Below are positions 50,756 through 59,437 of a stretch of 64,000 nucleotides of DNA, piece after piece. Origin of the DNA: Gammaproteobacteria bacterium (GTDB lineage: Bacteria > Pseudomonadota > Gammaproteobacteria > Ga0077536). A program made the translations under genes and the position numbers. The stretch is from assembly GCA_016209015.1 (NCBI GenBank), contig JACQWY010000014.1, positions 62,001 through 126,000 on the forward strand. Reading direction: 5' to 3'. How positions within the stretch are numbered: the stretch's first letter is position 1; every line of letters starts with the position of its first letter. A model generated the notes under the pieces. The model did no database searches. It was not told the DNA's origin and worked only from the letters and a program-made list of their open reading frames with translations.

Positions 50756-51244
50756 ATGAAAGACATGACCGAAGCGGACGTCCGCGAACCCGGGCGCGCC
50801 AGCACGCTCACGTTCCACGACGGCACGCAGCGACGCGTGATCTGCACGCAGCGGGAAGTGCCGTTTCCGGACGGCGAGCTCATCGTCTCGCGCACCGACA
50901 CGCGCGGCATCATCACGCACGCAAACGAAGCTTTCGTGCTGATGTCGGGCTACGCGCTCGCCGAATTGATCGGTGCGCCTCATCACATTCTGCGCCATCC
51001 GGACATGCCGGCCGTGGCATTCAAAGGCCTCTGGGATACGATTGAGGCCGGGAAGAAATGGCACGGCTACGTGAAGAATCTGCGCCGGGACGGCGCGTAC
51101 TACTGGGTATACGCCACCGTCGTGCCGAACGTGCGGAACGGGCAGATCGTGGGCTATACCTCGGTGCGTCGCAAACCTTCGCTGACGAAAGTGGCGGAGG
51201 CCGACGCGCTCTACAAGACGCTCGTACCGTCGTCGAACGCGTGA
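50756..51244 (+). CDS. Stand-alone PAS-domain protein (Aer-like)
   Basis: 162 aa with one PAS domain (residues ~40-140): TRGIITHANEAFVLMSGYALAELIGAPHHILRHPDMP, WDTIEAGKKWHGYVKNLRRDGAYYWVYATVVP. The sequence matches the PAS of Aer-type redox receptors (PHHILRHPDMP, KNLRRDG), so FAD binding is possible. There is no output domain and no membrane helix. It is preceded by GGAGGG and lies in the signalling operon, likely as its redox or energy sensor. Confidence 0.88.
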   Translation: MKDMTEADVREPGRASTLTFHDGTQRRVICTQREVPFPDGELIVSRTDTRGIITHANEAFVLMSGYALAELIGAPHHILRHPDMPAVAFKGLWDTIEAGKKWHGYVKNLRRDGAYYWVYATVVPNVRNGQIVGYTSVRRKPSLTKVAEADALYKTLVPSSNA

Positions 51245-51257
51245 AGGAGGATACGCG

Positions 51258-52001
51258 ATGACCTATCTGATGACGCTCAGCCCCGATTTCAATACGAAGT
51301 TCCTGCCCGGCTGGTTCGTGTTCAACACCTGGCTGCAGAAGAAGTTGAACCAGCACATCCATCTCGAGATCTACAACGACTTCCGCACCCAGCGCGATGC
51401 GATCACGGCCGACAAGGTTGACATCATCTACGCCAATCCCTACGACGCCTCGATGCTCGTGCGCGAGCGCGGCTTCGTGCCGGTGACGAAGCCGATCGGG
51501 CGCGCCGACGAGGCGATCGTCGCCACCGCGGCGGACGGCCCGTACCGCAAGCTCGAGGATCTCAGGCCCGGCACGCGCATCGCCTCGACCGACGATCCCG
51601 ATGTGCACACGATCGGCATGATCCTGCTCGAGCCTGCCGATCTGAACGTCGAGAACGTGCTCATCGAGCGCTACGACAACTACGTCGTCATCGTGAAGAA
51701 GCTCCTGAACGGCGAGGCCGACGCCGGCTTCTTCCTCGCCGAGATGTTCAACGAGCTCTCGGCGAGCACACGCTCGCGCCTCAAGGTGCTGATGCAGAGC
51801 CGGATCTACGTCGTGCACCACGCGCTGCTCGTCGGACCGCGCTTCGCGGACCACCAGGAGGCGATGCGCGACGCGCTGACCGCGATGACGGAGGAGCCGC
51901 GCACCGCGCGCATCCTCTCCGACATGGGCATCAAAGGATGGGACGTGCTCGACGACGAGGCGACCGAGTTCATGATCGACCTGATGGACACGCTCGTCTG
52001 A
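51258..52001 (+). CDS. PhnD-like binding-fold protein without signal peptide
   Basis: 247 aa of the periplasmic phosphate/phosphonate-binding (PhnD) fold. DFNTKFLPGWFVFNTWLQKKLNQHIHLEIYNDFRTQRDAI, VDIIYANPYDASMLV, RIASTDDPDVHTIGMILLE and GEADAGFFLAEMF are typical. It has no signal sequence or lipobox and no transporter genes nearby, so it should be cytoplasmic. A strong GAAGGAGG precedes the ATG, 13 bases after the PAS gene. It probably binds a small oxyanion or metabolite as an input to the operon. Confidence 0.8.
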   Translation: MTYLMTLSPDFNTKFLPGWFVFNTWLQKKLNQHIHLEIYNDFRTQRDAITADKVDIIYANPYDASMLVRERGFVPVTKPIGRADEAIVATAADGPYRKLEDLRPGTRIASTDDPDVHTIGMILLEPADLNVENVLIERYDNYVVIVKKLLNGEADAGFFLAEMFNELSASTRSRLKVLMQSRIYVVHHALLVGPRFADHQEAMRDALTAMTEEPRTARILSDMGIKGWDVLDDEATEFMIDLMDTLV

Positions 52002-52045
52002 AGGAAGCTCCGAACCCGTTCGGCGCGTCCCGACACCCTGCGTGC

Positions 52046-52147
52046 GCGGGCCGGCACGCGCTGGCCCGCGCCTGACCTGCGTCAAGCACCGGCGCGGCCC
52101 ACCCCGGACACTGTGATCACGCGGACCGGCACGCGGCCGGCCCGCGC
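52046..52147 (+). repeat. Pair of direct repeats before the CBS gene
   Basis: A 26-base GC-rich unit at 52046-52071 (core CCGGCACGCG) recurs almost unchanged at 52121-52147. Each copy can form a hairpin, for example GCGCGGGCC/GGCCCGCGC at 52044-52071. There is no T-run. The first copy may be a structured 3' end of the PhnD-like message, the second part of the CBS gene leader. Confidence 0.45.
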
Positions 52148-52168
52148 GTTCGGTTCGAGGAGGCCGTC

Positions 52169-52591
52169 ATGCTGCACAAGCCCACCCTCAAGGCGGCGAT
52201 GTCGCCTTTCCCCTATTCCATCGCGATCGACGCCAGGGTCGAAGACGCCCGGCATCTCATGAGCCAGCACAACGTGCGCCACCTGCCGGTCGTCGACGGG
52301 CAGCGGCTCGTCGGCATCGTGAGCGATCGCGATTTGCGCGTGCTGTTCTGCGCCGCGAACATCGCGGACTTCAAGGTGCGTGACGTGTACGTCGCCGAGC
52401 CCTACGTCGTCGAGCTCGACACCCCGCTCGAATGCGTGCTCGGTGAGATGGCGGACCGCCAGATCGGCGCGGCGCTCGTCACGCGCAACGGCAAGCTCGC
52501 CGGCATCTTCACCGCGGTCGACGCCTGCCGGAGCTTCGAGACGTTCCTGGACGAGGCCTTCCCGGCACCCGGCCCCGATCTGCGCGCCTGA
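52169..52591 (+). CDS. Two-CBS-domain protein
   Basis: A 140-aa CBS pair: SIAIDARVEDARHLMSQHNVRHLPVVDGQRLVGIVSDRDL and VVELDTPLECVLGEMADRQIGAALVTRNGKLAGIFTAVDACR. Such modules bind adenine nucleotides and regulate partners. There is no other domain. It lies 167 bases after the signalling operon with its own leader, so it may be separately transcribed. It is convergent with the LysR gene. Confidence 0.88.
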   Translation: MLHKPTLKAAMSPFPYSIAIDARVEDARHLMSQHNVRHLPVVDGQRLVGIVSDRDLRVLFCAANIADFKVRDVYVAEPYVVELDTPLECVLGEMADRQIGAALVTRNGKLAGIFTAVDACRSFETFLDEAFPAPGPDLRA

Positions 52592-52604
52592 GCGCGGACG
52601 CCGC

Positions 52605-53516
52605 TCAGCCCGCGAGCCGCGCCGCGATGAGCGAGGACGCCCATTCGACGAACACGCGGACTTTCGCGGAGAGGTGGCGGTTCGGCGGATAGATGACGTA
52701 GATCGGCAGCGGCTCGGCGCGCCAGTCGGTGAGCACGGGCACGACGCCGGGCGTGTCCTGCTCCGCACCCAGCATGAAATGCGGCATGCCGATGATGCCG
52801 AGCCCGGCACCGCCTGCGGCGAGATAGGCCTCGGCGTCGTTCACCGCGAGCTGGCCCTTCAAGGCGAGCTTGATCGTCTCACCGCCCTTCGTGAACACCC
52901 AGTCGAAGAGCTTGCCGGTCTGCGGCGAGAAATAATTCACGCAGCGGTGCGCGAGGAGCTCCTGCGGATGGCGCGGATGGCCGTGCCGCTCGAGATAGCC
53001 CGGCGCGGCGCAGAGCACGAACTGCAGGGTGCCGATCTGCTGCGCGACGAGGCTGTTGTCGACGAGATCGCCGCCGCGGATCGCGCAGTCGATGCCCTGC
53101 TCCATGAGGTCCACGGGCCGGTCGCTGCAGCAGAGCTCGAGGTGGATTTCGGGATAGCGCGCGAAGAACTCCGGCAGCGCCGGCACGAGCACGCGCCGGC
53201 CGAGCACGACACCGACGTCGACCCGCAGGCGCCCGCTCGGCGCGGACTGGGTGCGGGCGAGCGCGCTCTCGGTCTCCGCGACCTCGGCGAGAATGCGCAC
53301 GCAGCGGTCGTAGTAGGCGGCGCCGTCGGGGGTGACGCTGACGCGCCGCGTCGTGCGGTTCAGGAGCCGGACCGAGAGCCGGGACTCGAGCCGCTGGATG
53401 AGCGTCGTCACGGTCGCCTTCGGCATCCGCAACTGGCTGGCCGCGCGCGAGAACCCTCCGGTGTCCACGACCCGCACGAAGACCTCCATCGCCTGCAGTC
53501 GATCCAAACCTTCCAC
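52605..53516 (-). CDS. LysR-family transcriptional regulator
   Basis: A 303-aa LysR regulator. The N-terminal winged HTH (residues ~8-65, MEVFVRVVDTGGFSRAASQLRMPKATVTTLIQRLESRL) is followed by the effector-binding domain. It is of the CrgA/YafC-like subgroup. It is transcribed divergently from the RND efflux operon with a 108-bp intergenic region that holds palindromes, so it probably controls both. The inducer is unknown. Confidence 0.93.
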   Translation of the reverse strand: MEGLDRLQAMEVFVRVVDTGGFSRAASQLRMPKATVTTLIQRLESRLSVRLLNRTTRRVSVTPDGAAYYDRCVRILAEVAETESALARTQSAPSGRLRVDVGVVLGRRVLVPALPEFFARYPEIHLELCCSDRPVDLMEQGIDCAIRGGDLVDNSLVAQQIGTLQFVLCAAPGYLERHGHPRHPQELLAHRCVNYFSPQTGKLFDWVFTKGGETIKLALKGQLAVNDAEAYLAAGGAGLGIIGMPHFMLGAEQDTPGVVPVLTDWRAEPLPIYVIYPPNRHLSAKVRVFVEWASSLIAARLAG

Positions 53517-53524
53517 CCGCCGTA

Positions 53525-53550
53525 TTGTTCAGATAATTGAACAGTCAATT
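53525..53550. promoter_or_regulatory. Candidate LysR operator in the divergent region
   Basis: TGTTCA (53526-53531) and TGAACA (53538-53543) form a perfect inverted repeat with a 6-base centre. A second one, AATTGA (53535-53540) with TCAATT (53545-53550), overlaps it. This is the form expected for a LysR-type T-N11-A site. It lies just upstream of the regulator's own start. Confidence 0.5.
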
Positions 53551-53624
53551 CCATTCTAACTAGTTTGTCCTGATTGAATAGATCAATATGATGCAGTGCA
53601 TTGAGCCTTCTTCGAGACTAATCC

Positions 53625-54797
53625 ATGAGTCCTACCCAGCGCCGCTGGCAGGTGTCCGCGTGCGCCCTGGCGCTCGCGCTGGGCGCCTGCAGTAAAGCTC
53701 CCGCCCCGCCGCCTGCGAGCGCGAACCAGGCGCCGCCGCCGGTCAGCGTGGCGGCCGCCATCGAACGCGAGGTCCGGGAGAGCGACGAGTTCCCGGGCCG
53801 CATCGAGGCGACGGACGCCGTCGAGGTCCGGGCCCGGGTCAACGGCTACCTGCAGGCCGTGAAGTTCGAGCCCGGCGCGCTCGTCCGCAAGGGCGATCTG
53901 CTGATCGTCATCGACCCCCGCCCGTTCCAGGCCGCGCTCGACCAGGCCGAGGCGGCGCTGGCGAGCACGCGCGCCCAGCTCGCGCTCGCCCGTACCGAGC
54001 TCACGCGGCAGGAACAGCTCCTCAAGGACCGCGCGACCGCGAAGCGCGAGTACGACACCGCGGCGGCCCAGGTGCAGAGCCTGGAGGCGCGCGCCCACGC
54101 CGATGCGGCGACGATCGCGACCGCCCGCCTCAATCTCGAGTACACGCACATCACCGCGCCGATCAGCGGCCGCGCCGGCAAGGACGAGGTGACGGTCGGC
54201 AATCTCATCCAGGGCGAGGTGCCGAATTCTCCGGTGCTGACCACGATCGTCTCGCAAGACCCCGTCTACGTGTCCTTCGAGGCCGACGAGCGCGCCTATC
54301 TGAAATACATCGGACCGGCGCGCAACGGTCAGCTCGAGGTCGCCGTCGGTCTCGCCGACGAGAAGGACTTCCCGCACCAGGCGAAGCTCGGCTTCATCGA
54401 CAACCGCATCGACACCGCGAGCGGCACGGTGCGCCTGCGCGCCGTGCTCGACAACTCCGCCGGGCGCTTCACGCCGGGGCTCTTCGCGCGCGTGAAGCTG
54501 AACGCGACCGCCGCGCCGCGCCGCGTCGTGATGGTCGCGGATCGCGCAATAGGCACCGATCAGAGCAAGCGCTTCGTGCTGGTCGTCGACGACCAGCACC
54601 TCGCGCAATACCGCGAAGTCCGCATCGGTCGCGCCGAGCGCGGCCTGCGCGTGATCGAGGACGGCCTGAAAGCCGGTGAGACGATCGTCGTCAACGGCCT
54701 GCAGCGCGCGCGGCCCGGCATGCCCGTCACGCCGCAGACGGTCGAAATGGACGGCGTGCCCGGCGGCGCCCCCGCGGAGGCCCCGGCGGCGAAGTAA
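53625..54797 (+). CDS. RND efflux periplasmic adaptor lipoprotein
   Basis: A 390-aa membrane-fusion protein with a lipobox (LALALGAC, Cys22). The barrel-sandwich/lipoyl half-motifs (VRARVNGYLQAVKFEPGALVRKGDLLIVIDPRPF), an alpha-helical hairpin (~95-160) and a beta-barrel with GTVRLRAVLDN follow. It bridges the RND pump and the outer-membrane channel. It overlaps the pump gene by one base (TAATG). It resembles the MexE type. Confidence 0.93.
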   Translation: MSPTQRRWQVSACALALALGACSKAPAPPPASANQAPPPVSVAAAIEREVRESDEFPGRIEATDAVEVRARVNGYLQAVKFEPGALVRKGDLLIVIDPRPFQAALDQAEAALASTRAQLALARTELTRQEQLLKDRATAKREYDTAAAQVQSLEARAHADAATIATARLNLEYTHITAPISGRAGKDEVTVGNLIQGEVPNSPVLTTIVSQDPVYVSFEADERAYLKYIGPARNGQLEVAVGLADEKDFPHQAKLGFIDNRIDTASGTVRLRAVLDNSAGRFTPGLFARVKLNATAAPRRVVMVADRAIGTDQSKRFVLVVDDQHLAQYREVRIGRAERGLRVIEDGLKAGETIVVNGLQRARPGMPVTPQTVEMDGVPGGAPAEAPAAK

Positions 54798-57700
54798 TGG
54801 TCGATTTTCCGCGCCATTTCGTCGATCGCCCGATCCTCGCGGGCGTGCTCTCGCTCCTCGTCTTCTCCGCGGGCCTGCTCGCGCTGAAATTCCTGCCGGT
54901 TTCGGAATATCCCGAGGTCGTGCCGCCTTCCGTCATGGTGCGCGCGACATACCCCGGCGCGAATCCCAAGGTCATCGCCGAGACCGTCGCCGCGCCGCTC
55001 GAAGAGCAGATCAACGGAATCGAGAACATGCTCTACATGTCCTCGCAGGCGACGACGGACGGCGTGCTGCAGTTGACGGTCACGTTCAAGATCGGCACGA
55101 ACGCCGAGCTCGCCGAGACGCAGGTACAGAACCGCGTGCAGCGCGCCCTGCCGCGCCTGCCCGAGGAAGTCCGCCAGATCGGCGTCGTCACGCAGAAGCA
55201 GTCGCCGAATCTCACCATGGTCGTGCACCTGCTCTCGAAGGACGGGCGCTACGACGAGCTGTATCTGCGCAACTACGCGGTGCTGAACCTCAAGGACAAT
55301 CTGCAGCGCATTCCGGGCATGGGGGAGGTCGCGGTCTTCGGCGCGGGCGAATACGCGATGCGCGTGTGGCTCGATCCCTCGAAGCTCGCCGCGCGCTCGC
55401 TGACCGTCACGGACGTCGTCGCCGCGGTCCGCGAGCAGAACCAGCAGGTCGCGGCCGGCGTCGTCGGCGGTCCGCCGGCGGCGAAGAACGCGGAATTCCA
55501 GCTCTCGGTGAACGCGCAGGGCCGGCTCGCGAACGAGGAGGAATTCGGCAACATCGTGCTCGCGACGACGGCGGACGGCGGCGTGCTGCGGCTGCATGAC
55601 GTCGCGCGCATCGAGCTCGGGGCCGGCGAATACGCGCTGCGCAGCCTGCTCGACAACAAGCCCGCTGTCGCGATCGTCGCGTTCCAGGCGCCGGGATCGA
55701 ACGCGATCGCGCTCTCGAACCAGGTGCGGAAAACGATGGCGGAGGCGAAGAAGAGCTTCCCGGCGGGTGTCGACTTCCAGATCGTCTACGACCCGACGCG
55801 CTTCGTGCAGAAATCGATCGAGGCCGTGGTCAGCACGCTGCTCGAGGCCGTCGCGCTGGTCGTGCTCGTGGTGCTCATCTTCCTCAAGACCTGGCGCGCT
55901 GCGATCATCCCGCTCGCCGCCGTGCCGGTCTCGATCGTCGGCACGTTCGCGGTCATGTACGCGTTGGGCTTCTCCATCAATACGCTGACGCTCTTCGGCC
56001 TCGTGCTCTCGATCGGCATCGTCGTCGACGATGCAATCGTCGTGGTCGAGAACGTGGAGCGCAACATCGAGCTCGGCTTCCACCCGATCGAGGCCGCCTA
56101 CCGCGCGATGCGCGAAGTGAGCGGACCCATCATCGCAATCGCGCTGACGCTCTGCGCCGTGTTCGTGCCGATCGCCTTCATCAGCGGTCTGACGGGCCAG
56201 TTCTACCGCCAGTTCGCGTTGACGATCGCGATTTCGACCGTCATCTCGGCGTTCAACTCGCTCACCCTCTCGCCTGCGCTCGCCGCGATGCTCCTCAAAC
56301 CCCACGATGCGCCGCGCGACTGGCTCATGCGCGCGATGGACGCGGCGTTCGGCTGGTTCCTCAATGGCTTCGAGCGCCTGTTCCTGAAATCCGCGACGGG
56401 CTACACGGCGGCCGTCGGCCTGCTGATGCGCCACCGCTTCAGTGTCGTGCTCGTCTACCTCGGGCTCATCGCCGTGACTTACGTCGCGTTCACGATCGTG
56501 CCGCGCGGCTTCGTGCCGGCGCCGGACAAGCAATATCTCATCGCCTTCACGCAGTTGCCGGACGGCGCCTCGCTCGATCGCACGGAGCAGGTCATCCGCC
56601 GCATCACCGACGTCGCGCTGAAGACGCCCGGCATCGAGAACGCGGTCGCCTTCCCGGGCCTCTCGATCAACAACTTCACGAACGCGCCGAACGCGGGCGT
56701 GATGTTCTTCGGCCTCGACGAATTCGCGAAGCGGCGCACGCCCGATCTCTCGGGCGGCGCACTCGCGATGGAGCTCAACAAGCGCCTCGGCGCGATCGAG
56801 GATGCGTTCATCGCGGTCTTCCCGCCGCCGCCCGTCGAGGGCCTGGGCGCCATCGGCGGCTTCAAGCTCGAGATCGAGGACCGCGCCGGACTCGGCGACG
56901 AGGCGCTCTACCAGACCGTGCAGGCCGTGCAGATGAAGGCCTGGCAGACGCCGGGGCTCGTCGGCGTCTTCTCGAGCTATCAGATCAACGTGCCGCAGCT
57001 CTTCGCGGACGTCGATCGCGTGAAGGCGAAGCAGATGGGCGTCGCGCTCGGCGACATCTTCGCGACGATGCAGGTCAATCTCGGCTCCTATTACGTGAAC
57101 GACTTCAGCCGCTTCGGCAAGACCTATCGTGTGGTCATCCAGGCCGATGCGCCGTTCCGCGCCCACGCCGAGGACATCGCGCAATTGAAGACGCGCAACA
57201 AGGCGGGCGACATGGTGCCGCTCGGCGCGCTGCTGAAAGTGGAGAACAGCTACGGGCCCGATCACGCGATGCGCTACAACGCCTTCCCCGCCGCCGACAT
57301 CAACGGCAGCGGCGCGCCGGGGGTGGCCTCCGGGCAGGCACAGGCGATGATGGAGAAGATCCTCGCCGAAACGCTGCCGAAGGGCATCGGTTTCGAGTGG
57401 ACGGATCTCACGTACCAGGAGATCCTCGCCGGCAATACCGCCGTCATCGTCTTCCCGCTGTGCGCGTTCCTCGTCTTCCTCGTGCTCGCCGCGCAGTACG
57501 AGAGCTTCCGGCTGCCGCTCGCGATCATCCTCATCGTGCCGCTGTGCCTGCTGTTCGCGATCGGCGGCGTGTTCCTCACGCACGGCGACAACAACATCTT
57601 CACCCAGATCGCGCTGTTCGTGCTGATGGGGCTCGCCTGCAAGAACGCGATCCTGATCGTGCAGTTCGCGCGCGAGCTCGAGCGCCACGAGCACGGCGCG

Positions 57701-57946
57701 GGTCCGGTGCGTGCCGCGCTCGAAGCGTGCCGCATGCGCCTGCGGCCGATCCTGATGACGTCTTTCGCGTTCATCATGGGCGTCGTGCCGCTCGCGACCT
57801 CGACCGGCGCGGGCGCGGAGATGCGCCGCGCGATCGGCGTCGCGGTCTTCTCGGGCATGCTCGGGGTGACGATCTTCGGGTTGTTCCTGACGCCGGTGTT
57901 CTACGTCCTCGTGCACGGCTACCACAAGCGGAGCCAGCACGCATGA
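54797..57946 (+). CDS. RND multidrug efflux pump (HAE1 family)
   Basis: A 1049-aa proton-driven inner-membrane pump with 12 membrane helices and two large periplasmic loops. The TM4 proton-relay Asp pair is in GIVVDDAIVVVENVER, and the N-terminal motif FVDRPILAGVLSLLVFSAGLLAL is standard. Gene order with adaptor and outer-membrane factor, plus the divergent LysR, recalls MexEF-OprN. The substrates cannot be predicted. Confidence 0.95.
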   Translation: MVDFPRHFVDRPILAGVLSLLVFSAGLLALKFLPVSEYPEVVPPSVMVRATYPGANPKVIAETVAAPLEEQINGIENMLYMSSQATTDGVLQLTVTFKIGTNAELAETQVQNRVQRALPRLPEEVRQIGVVTQKQSPNLTMVVHLLSKDGRYDELYLRNYAVLNLKDNLQRIPGMGEVAVFGAGEYAMRVWLDPSKLAARSLTVTDVVAAVREQNQQVAAGVVGGPPAAKNAEFQLSVNAQGRLANEEEFGNIVLATTADGGVLRLHDVARIELGAGEYALRSLLDNKPAVAIVAFQAPGSNAIALSNQVRKTMAEAKKSFPAGVDFQIVYDPTRFVQKSIEAVVSTLLEAVALVVLVVLIFLKTWRAAIIPLAAVPVSIVGTFAVMYALGFSINTLTLFGLVLSIGIVVDDAIVVVENVERNIELGFHPIEAAYRAMREVSGPIIAIALTLCAVFVPIAFISGLTGQFYRQFALTIAISTVISAFNSLTLSPALAAMLLKPHDAPRDWLMRAMDAAFGWFLNGFERLFLKSATGYTAAVGLLMRHRFSVVLVYLGLIAVTYVAFTIVPRGFVPAPDKQYLIAFTQLPDGASLDRTEQVIRRITDVALKTPGIENAVAFPGLSINNFTNAPNAGVMFFGLDEFAKRRTPDLSGGALAMELNKRLGAIEDAFIAVFPPPPVEGLGAIGGFKLEIEDRAGLGDEALYQTVQAVQMKAWQTPGLVGVFSSYQINVPQLFADVDRVKAKQMGVALGDIFATMQVNLGSYYVNDFSRFGKTYRVVIQADAPFRAHAEDIAQLKTRNKAGDMVPLGALLKVENSYGPDHAMRYNAFPAADINGSGAPGVASGQAQAMMEKILAETLPKGIGFEWTDLTYQEILAGNTAVIVFPLCAFLVFLVLAAQYESFRLPLAIILIVPLCLLFAIGGVFLTHGDNNIFTQIALFVLMGLACKNAILIVQFARELERHEHGAGPVRAALEACRMRLRPILMTSFAFIMGVVPLATSTGAGAEMRRAIGVAVFSGMLGVTIFGLFLTPVFYVLVHGYHKRSQHA

Positions 57947-59376
57947 ACACGCTGCGCCTGCTGCCGCTCGCGCTCGTCCTCGCCGGCTGCTCGCTCGCGC
58001 CGAAGTTCGAGACCCCGCCGGTCGCCGTGCCGGCCGCGTTCAAGGAGCTCGCGCCGGACGAGCGCGGCAACTGGAAGACCGCGGAGCCGGGCGACGCGCT
58101 GCCGCGCGGCGCCTGGTGGACCGTGTTCGGCGATCCGCTGCTCGACGCGCTCGAGAACGAGGCCCGCGTCTCGAACCAGGATCTGAAAGCGGCCGCGGCG
58201 CGCGTGACCGCGAGCCGTGCCGTGCTCGGGCTCACTACGGCCGAGCGACTGCCGCGACTCGACGGCGGCTTCGGCGCGATGCGCTCGCAGCCGGGCCCGG
58301 TTCAACCGGGCCTGCCGCCCGGCACGAAGCTCGATCCCTACACGGTACTGCGCGCCCAGGTCACGGCGAGTTACGAAGTCGATCTCTTCGGCCGCATCGC
58401 CGACAGCGTGCGCGCCGCGCGCGAGGACGTCGCGGCCCGGGAAGCGCTCTACGCCTCGATGGAGCTCACGCTCGCGGCGGATCTCGCGCAGACCTATTTC
58501 GCGGCACGCCAGGCCGAGGCCGAGCTCGGGGTCCTGGGCGCCGCGGTGAAGCTCCGCGCGGAAGGGGTGCAACTGCTCGGGAAGCAGTATGCGGCCGGCG
58601 CGATCGGCGAATTCGATCTCGCCCGCGCGCGCACCGAGCTCGCCACCTCGGAAGCGGATCTGAAGGCGCTCGTGCGTTCCCGCGCGCAGTTCGAGCACGC
58701 GCTTGCGGTGCTGCTCGGCCGGCCGCCTGCCGAGTTCTCGCTGAGCGGGGGGACACTCGCGGCCACGCCGCCGCAGGTGCCGGCCGGGCTGCCGTCGAGC
58801 CTCCTGGAGCGGCGTCCGGACGTCGCGGCCGCGCAGCGCGAGATGGCGGCGGCGAACGCGCGCATCGGGGTCGCGAAGGCCGCGTTCTTCCCGGTGTTGA
58901 ACCTCACCGGCGCGTTCGGCTTCGAATCCGGCGATATCACGGATCTGTTCCAATGGTCGAGCAAGACCTGGGTGCTCGGACCGATCGCGGGCACGATGCT
59001 CGCGGCACCGATATTCGACGGCGGCCGCAACCGCGCGAACCTCGACCGTGCCTATGCCGCGCTCGAAGAGTCCGTCGCCTCTTATCGCCAGCGCGTGCTC
59101 GGCGCGTTCAGCGAGGTCGAGGACAACCTCGTCGCGCTCTCGACGCTCGCCGCGCAGTCGCAGGCGATCGCGGTCGCCGTGGAACAGGCGAGCGCGGCGG
59201 CGAAGATCGCGAACGTCCGCTATACCGCGGGGGCGACGGGCTATCTCGACGTGCTCGACGCCGAGCGCACGCGGCTCACCGTCGCGCGTCAGGAACAGGC
59301 TCTGCGCGGCGCGCGCGCCGTGACGACGGTCGCGCTCATCCGCTCGCTCGGTGGAGGATTCCAAAGCACGCATTAG
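57943..59376 (+). CDS. Outer-membrane efflux lipoprotein (NodT/OprN-like)
   Basis: A 477-aa TolC-family outer-membrane factor with a lipobox (LVLAGC near residue 14) and two OEP repeats. It contains SYEVDLFGRIADSVRAAREDVAA, QYAAGAIGEFDLARARTEL, RRPDVAAAQREMAAANARIGVAKAAFFP and YTAGATGYLDVLDAERTRL, all usual for NodT/OprM-type channels. It is coupled to the pump gene (ATGA). The frame's 5' extension is pump shadow. Confidence 0.94.
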   Translation: MNTLRLLPLALVLAGCSLAPKFETPPVAVPAAFKELAPDERGNWKTAEPGDALPRGAWWTVFGDPLLDALENEARVSNQDLKAAAARVTASRAVLGLTTAERLPRLDGGFGAMRSQPGPVQPGLPPGTKLDPYTVLRAQVTASYEVDLFGRIADSVRAAREDVAAREALYASMELTLAADLAQTYFAARQAEAELGVLGAAVKLRAEGVQLLGKQYAAGAIGEFDLARARTELATSEADLKALVRSRAQFEHALAVLLGRPPAEFSLSGGTLAATPPQVPAGLPSSLLERRPDVAAAQREMAAANARIGVAKAAFFPVLNLTGAFGFESGDITDLFQWSSKTWVLGPIAGTMLAAPIFDGGRNRANLDRAYAALEESVASYRQRVLGAFSEVEDNLVALSTLAAQSQAIAVAVEQASAAAKIANVRYTAGATGYLDVLDAERTRLTVARQEQALRGARAVTTVALIRSLGGGFQSTH

Positions 59377-59437
59377 ACGAGGCAGGGATGCGCCGGCCGC
59401 AGCGGCCGGTTTCGACGACTGCAGAGGCCACTCGATC

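Noticed and set aside
51258-52001. Phosphonate ABC transporter operon
   Set aside because: There is no permease, ATPase or phn catabolic gene nearby, and the binding protein has no signal peptide.
54560-57940. 1126-codon minus-strand frame opposite the RND pump
   Set aside because: Antisense shadow of the pump gene; the translation is His/Asp/Arg-rich low complexity.
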